Source of the DNA: Thermaurantimonas sp046299575
GTDB taxonomy: Bacteria > Bacteroidota > Bacteroidia > Flavobacteriales > Schleiferiaceae
NCBI RefSeq assembly: GCF_046299575.1
Contig: NZ_JBKBHX010000007.1
Span: 124,001-188,000 of the forward strand
Reading direction: 5' to 3'
Length of the DNA: 64,000 bases
This document shows positions 60,784 to 64,000 of this stretch, piece after piece; positions within the stretch are counted from its first letter, which is position 1, and every line of letters starts with the position of its first letter. The notes below the pieces were generated by a model. The model saw only the letters and a program-made list of their open reading frames with translations, made no database searches and was not told where the DNA came from. The translations under genes and the position numbers were made by a program.

Positions 60784-61923
60784 TTACTTTATTTTCTTAA
60801 TTACCAAATACATATCTGGAAAAATATGAAATTTATTGATAGGTATATCTTCCCAGGGCAGCACTTGAAATTTTTGTTTGGAGGATATTTCAGCCGAAAG
60901 TTCTTTTTCTATAAACGCTATTCGTTGGCGCATAAGTGTTTCGTTATCGGCTTTTATGTAAAAAGTGTACTGAAGCGATTTGCTTTTTTCGATGTCAGCG
61001 GCTATGAGTTTTAGATTGAAACGAGAGGCGGGAGGCATATTGTTTTTTGCCGGGAAAAAGCGAATATCAGGCAATTCAAAAGTCCACTCGGTCACGGGTT
61101 TAAAATTGGTGACTTTTATTTGTTCGCCACTGTCGTATAGGATAAGAGCCTCTATTCTGCGGTTTTTCATTCGTGTTTCTTCGTTGATTTCCTTCTCTGC
61201 TGGTCGTCGATTGCCAAATCCTTTGTATTGAAGTCTCTGAGGATCGACACCGTTAGTTATCAAAAACTGGGTGATGTAACGAGCACGTGCTTCAGAAAGA
61301 CGATGGTCGTTGTTACAACACACATGCCCTTGAATTTCCGTTCTTATTCCACACCGCTGTAGAAGAACGAGCAGAAGTTCATTCATTACGTCAAGTGAAT
61401 ACCAATGAGGCACAATTTGATTGGCGATAAAGTGCAGATTAGGCAATACATACTTTTGTCCTGTCTCAAAGGGGAGATCGGCTATTCTTTCTTCCGTCTT
61501 GATGGGTGATGCATCCACAAACTCAGCGATGATTTCACAACGGCGATTTTTGGCTTTACCTTCTTCTGTGGCGTTGCTGTATTTGGGTTTGGTGCGGCCG
61601 TAATATTTAATGGTGATATCGTTGAGCTCAAATCCCTTGCTAAGAAGGTAAAGACGCGTGTTTTCAGCTCTCCGGCGCGAAAGGTCGAGATTGTACTCGT
61701 CGTTTCCCAGAGAGTCGCAGTGTCCAATTAGTTCTACAGCCACGAGTCGAAGACGATCTTTGCCAAAGAGCCACTCGTCAATGTGATTGCGAGCTTCGCG
61801 GGTGAGTTTATCTGAGTCGTAAATGAAATAAATTTCAAATTCTCTTATTTCAACATTTTGCCCTTGAATTGACTTTAGAAATAAAAACAAGAGAAAAAAT
61901 GTGACTAGTTTTCGAAGAATCAT
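60784..61923 (-). CDS. Protein with two tandem OmpA-like domains
   Basis: This 379-residue exported protein has a signal peptide (residues 1-21). An OmpA C-terminal domain at about 25-140 shows GHCDSLGNDEYNLDLSRRRA and NRRCEI; a second at about 155-275 shows GHVCCNNDHRLSEARA and KNRRIEALI. OmpA domains bind diaminopimelate of peptidoglycan. A C-terminal region of about 100 residues is unassigned. No outer-membrane barrel is present, so it is probably periplasmic. It diverges from the thioredoxin-fold gene with 61 bases between starts. Confidence 0.88.
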   Translation of the reverse strand: MILRKLVTFFLLFLFLKSIQGQNVEIREFEIYFIYDSDKLTREARNHIDEWLFGKDRLRLVAVELIGHCDSLGNDEYNLDLSRRRAENTRLYLLSKGFELNDITIKYYGRTKPKYSNATEEGKAKNRRCEIIAEFVDASPIKTEERIADLPFETGQKYVLPNLHFIANQIVPHWYSLDVMNELLLVLLQRCGIRTEIQGHVCCNNDHRLSEARARYITQFLITNGVDPQRLQYKGFGNRRPAEKEINEETRMKNRRIEALILYDSGEQIKVTNFKPVTEWTFELPDIRFFPAKNNMPPASRFNLKLIAADIEKSKSLQYTFYIKADNETLMRQRIAFIEKELSAEISSKQKFQVLPWEDIPINKFHIFPDMYLVIKKIK

Positions 61924-61984
61924 TAATCGCTGTGACTTTTATTTGTGGTATAATTTTAGTAAAATCTCTGCAAAATAAACGAAA

Positions 61985-62545
61985 ATGCACTACCGACTTT
62001 TCAAAAATCTGACCATTTTCCTCTTTCTGATTTCCGCTGTCAGCCTTCAGGCACAAACAAAAGTGCAGTGGTACAAGTTCAGCGAAGTGCAAAAGCTGCA
62101 AAAAAAACAACAAAAGCCCATATTTGTAGATGTGTACACCAACTGGTGTGGGCCATGCAAGATGCTCGATGCTCAGACCTTTGGCGATGCAAGGGTAGCA
62201 GAGTATCTTAACAAACATTTTTATCCCGTAAAGTTTAATGCTGAGGGAAATGACACCATTGTCTTCCAAGGGAAGATGTATATTAATGAAAATTACGATC
62301 CCTCTCGTGCCTATTCACGCAATTCCACACATCCATTTGCGGGTTACTTCGCAGTACAGGGTGGGGGATTGGCATACCCAACTACAGCTTATATGGATTC
62401 AGAGCTCAGACATCTGGTGCAGCCAATTCAGGGATTTCTGACTCCTCAACACATTGAGCCCATTTTAAAATACTTTGGCTCTAAAGCGTATCTGAGCAAG
62501 AGTTTTGAAGATTTTATGAAGGACTTTAAACCGGAATGGAACTAA
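61985..62545 (+). CDS. Exported thioredoxin-fold protein
   Basis: This 186-residue protein has a signal peptide (about residues 1-23, LQAQ) and a thioredoxin-like domain with Cys55-Gly-Pro-Cys58 in TNWCGPCKML. The CGPC pair is the reducing thioredoxin type. The C-terminal part, with GGGLAYPTTAYMD, has the cis-proline. It is monocistronic, with a strong terminator directly behind it. Partners are unknown; a periplasmic reductant role is likely. Confidence 0.9.
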   Translation: MHYRLFKNLTIFLFLISAVSLQAQTKVQWYKFSEVQKLQKKQQKPIFVDVYTNWCGPCKMLDAQTFGDARVAEYLNKHFYPVKFNAEGNDTIVFQGKMYINENYDPSRAYSRNSTHPFAGYFAVQGGGLAYPTTAYMDSELRHLVQPIQGFLTPQHIEPILKYFGSKAYLSKSFEDFMKDFKPEWN

Positions 62546-62549
62546 AATA

Positions 62550-62573
62550 AAAGCCGCCTTATGAGGCGGCTTT
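62550..62573 (+). terminator. Bidirectional intrinsic terminator
   Basis: AAAGCCGCCT and AGGCGGCTTT form a perfect 10-bp stem with a 4-base loop between the convergent thioredoxin and ndk genes, serving both. Confidence 0.9.
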
Positions 62574-62601
62574 GTTGTTTTTATGAAGTTTGATTAGTGA
62601 A

Positions 62602-63021
62602 TTAATATCTTTCCCGAACAGAGAAGAAAAAATTTGCTTCGATTTGGGCGTTTTCGTCACTGTCGCTGCCGTGAATAGCGTTTGCAGCAATGCTTTTTGC
62701 AAACATTTTGCGGATGGTGCCTTCTTCTGCCTTAGCCGGATCGGTTGCGCCGATCAATTTTCTAAAGTCGTCTACGGCATTTTCTTTCTCAAGTATGGCT
62801 GCTACGATAGGGCCAGATGTCATGTATTCAACAAGTTCGCCAAAGAAGGGGCGTTCGCGATGGATAGCGTAGAATTTTTCGGCATCGGCTTTTGAGAGCA
62901 TGGTTTTTTTTATAGCCACAATACGGAAACCCGCTCCTTCAATTCTACTGAGAATAGCACCAGTATTGCCATCGGCCACAGCATCTGGCTTAATCATTGT
63001 AAATGTGATATTTCCTTTCAT
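62602..63021 (-). CDS. ndk: Nucleoside diphosphate kinase
   Basis: This enzyme (139 residues from the ATG at 63021) balances nucleoside triphosphates. It opens with TFTMIKPDAV, and the active-site histidine lies in NAIHGSDSDENAQIEANFFF. An upstream ATG at 63051 would add ten residues not seen in the family and would overlap the -7 element. A TACTTTTGCCC string lies 17 bases upstream. A shared terminator follows. Confidence 0.97.
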   Translation of the reverse strand: MKGNITFTMIKPDAVADGNTGAILSRIEGAGFRIVAIKKTMLSKADAEKFYAIHRERPFFGELVEYMTSGPIVAAILEKENAVDDFRKLIGATDPAKAEEGTIRKMFAKSIAANAIHGSDSDENAQIEANFFFSVRERY

Positions 63022-63342
63022 TTCAATTGATTTTCGGGCAAAAGTATACACGTGTTTATCTGAGGAGAGCGATTGAGATGGACTTAATGTGTTATAAATA
63101 CGTAAAAACTGATACCTGCAGAGTAAAGAGGTACTAATTTATTATTTCCACTTCCTCCTCTTTCTACAGCTTTAGGATGCACAAAGGGATGTAATGTGAG
63201 CAATAATCCAAACGTAAAAATTTAAAGCTAAATTCTTGTAAATCTTTATTCTTAGTTTTGGTTAAAGTTTTTAAAAGCTGCTGGAGCCTGTTCAAGAGAA
63301 AAAGAATCGCTGGCTCTTTTTTAGAAGTTATAGGGTATAAAC
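63022..63342. other. Non-coding stretch upstream of ndk
   Basis: About 320 bases with no credible gene. It holds the ndk -7 candidate at its left end and the terminator of the barrel gene just beyond its right end. The rest is AT-rich and I see nothing further in it. Confidence 0.6.
63039..63046 (-). promoter_or_regulatory. Candidate -7 element of ndk (TACTTTTG, then CCC)
   Basis: An exact TAnnTTTG match on the minus strand, 17 bases before the ndk ATG. A -33 element is not clear. Confidence 0.45.
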
Positions 63343-63375
63343 AAAAAAAGCCCGTGCCATTTATAGACTCGGGCT
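63343..63375 (-). terminator. Intrinsic terminator of the barrel gene
   Basis: On the minus strand AGCCCG and CGGGCT pair around a 15-base loop and run into seven T. Confidence 0.7.
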
Positions 63376-63397
63376 ATGAAAGTAGACGGATAATACT

Positions 63398-64000
63398 TTA
63401 AAAAATGTGTCCGAAGCCGAAAAAGAACTGGCTACCTTCGCGGCTAATGCCGTAGTCGAGTCTCAAGATAGTGGATTGATTCCAATTGATGCGACCACCA
63501 ATGCCCGGGGCACCGACCCACTTCTGAAAGCTAAGCTGGCGAGGCGAATCGAAAACTGACCCGAAATCGTAAAAGGGAGTGAGGCCAAGGGAGAAATGCT
63601 GTTTACCAATGGTAAAATCGTAGAAGCGGGTGCGCAGCTCGAGATTGACCAAGGTAACGGTAGGTGCCAAAAACCGAGCTTCGCGAAATCCCCGGATGGA
63701 GCGTCCACCGCCGAGCACGAGTATGCCGCCGGCCTCGGCCTGGGAGCTGAGATCCCACATTTCGATGAAATTGATGCGGCTGCCAAATATGTGGCCAAAG
63801 GCGGCTAGACCGGCGAAGGTAATTCGATTCTTATCGCGACGCCAGCGATGCAGTGTGGAGATGTACTGTGCCTGTAGCATAAATTTATTAAAGCTGAAAT
63901 AAGAGCCAAACCAGCGGTCAGAATACTCGTGGGAGTACTGCAAAAAGATTCCCTTAGAGGGGTCGGGCTCAAAGTCGCGGGTATCGTAAATAACTGCCCA
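63398..64000 (-). CDS. Omp85/BamA-like outer membrane barrel protein, C-terminal part (5' end outside window)
   Basis: The frame is open to the window edge, so the start is missing and only about 200 residues are seen. They are amphipathic beta strands of a surface-antigen (Omp85-type) barrel, opening with YDTRDFEPDPSKGIFL, a pattern typical of this family. The GGGRSIRGFRE block is the conserved loop-6 RGF motif, and the protein ends in a strand closing with Phe, the usual outer-membrane insertion signal. BamA, TamA or a patatin-linked barrel cannot be separated without the N-terminus. Confidence 0.88.
   Translation of the reverse strand, partial: WAVIYDTRDFEPDPSKGIFLQYSHEYSDRWFGSYFSFNKFMLQAQYISTLHRWRRDKNRITFAGLAAFGHIFGSRINFIEMWDLSSQAEAGGILVLGGGRSIRGFREARFLAPTVTLVNLELRTRFYDFTIGKQHFSLGLTPFYDFGSVFDSPRQLSFQKWVGAPGIGGRINWNQSTILRLDYGISREGSQFFFGFGHIF

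Noticed and set aside
1..64000. tRNA or rRNA genes
   Set aside because: I looked through the intergenic gaps for cloverleaf arms and conserved rRNA strings and found none; a covariance search would be decisive.

Overview
The window reads as a draft scaffold of a member of the Bacteroidota. Three things point there: family content (a Wolinella/Bacteroidetes-type three-subunit succinate dehydrogenase, a split methylmalonyl-CoA mutase, a Lacal_2735-family small protein, a head-GIN lipoprotein, and a GH3 enzyme fused to a beta-lactamase-like domain), the frequent absence of Shine-Dalgarno sequences, and many upstream matches to the Bacteroidetes -7 promoter element TAnnTTTG. I cannot place it below phylum level. 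A run of 99 Ns inside a tandem repeat shows it is an assembled draft. Coding density is high, many genes overlap by 4 bases, and no rRNA, tRNA or CRISPR array was seen.

Layout. 1-6.6 kb: the end of a beta-CASP metallo-beta-lactamase-fold protein, a YkuK-type RNase H-like protein, two overlapping glycosyltransferases, then a small membrane protein, a tail-specific protease and an orphan DppC/OppC-type permease. 6.7-7.8 kb: an array of 82-bp imperfectly palindromic units, one of which carries a GxxExxY (PD-(D/E)XK-like) gene in its loop; this is the most unusual structure in the window. 7.8-14.7 kb: an M15 peptidase, a Lacal_2735 protein, and a tightly overlapping run mutA-mutB-prmC-beta-helix protein. 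14.7-22.2 kb (minus strand): pdxJ-pyrD, then kynU-kmo-yggS with a GC-rich multi-hairpin element just beyond yggS, a LysM glucosaminidase, and an ACC deaminase/D-cysteine desulfhydrase-like enzyme. 22.3-26.5 kb: the MeaB chaperone of the mutase, and a solitary second DnaE-type polymerase preceded by two palindromes. 26.6-33.7 kb: two unrecognised secreted proteins, a TetR regulator divergent from a KstD-like flavoprotein plus SDR pair, and a lipase-like lipoprotein. 33.7-44.4 kb: a NarL-type response regulator, an unknown lipoprotein, sdhCAB, a GIN lipoprotein, phosphoglucomutase, a GT39 glycosyltransferase and a TlpA-like protein. 44.5-50.3 kb: pheT and a histidine-degradation cluster hutI-hutG-ftcD. 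50.4-57.5 kb: a MarR-RND-TolC efflux operon with a glycosyltransferase at its end. 57.7-64 kb: a GH3/beta-lactamase-like fusion, a tandem OmpA-domain protein, a thioredoxin-fold protein, ndk and the C-terminal barrel of an Omp85-like protein.

How the genes fit together. The metabolic theme is aerobic heterotrophy on amino acids and odd-chain or branched substrates. Kynurenine (tryptophan) and histidine degradation enzymes and methylmalonyl-CoA mutase with its G-protein chaperone feed the TCA cycle, where succinate dehydrogenase acts. Several pyridoxal-phosphate genes (pdxJ, yggS, kynU and the ACC deaminase-like gene) lie within 7.5 kb. The second theme is the envelope: peptidoglycan enzymes, OmpA and Omp85 proteins, an RND pump, and glycosyltransferases. 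The candidates for undescribed biology are the hairpin-loop GxxExxY cassette, the multi-hairpin element after yggS, and the paired palindromes in front of the polymerase.
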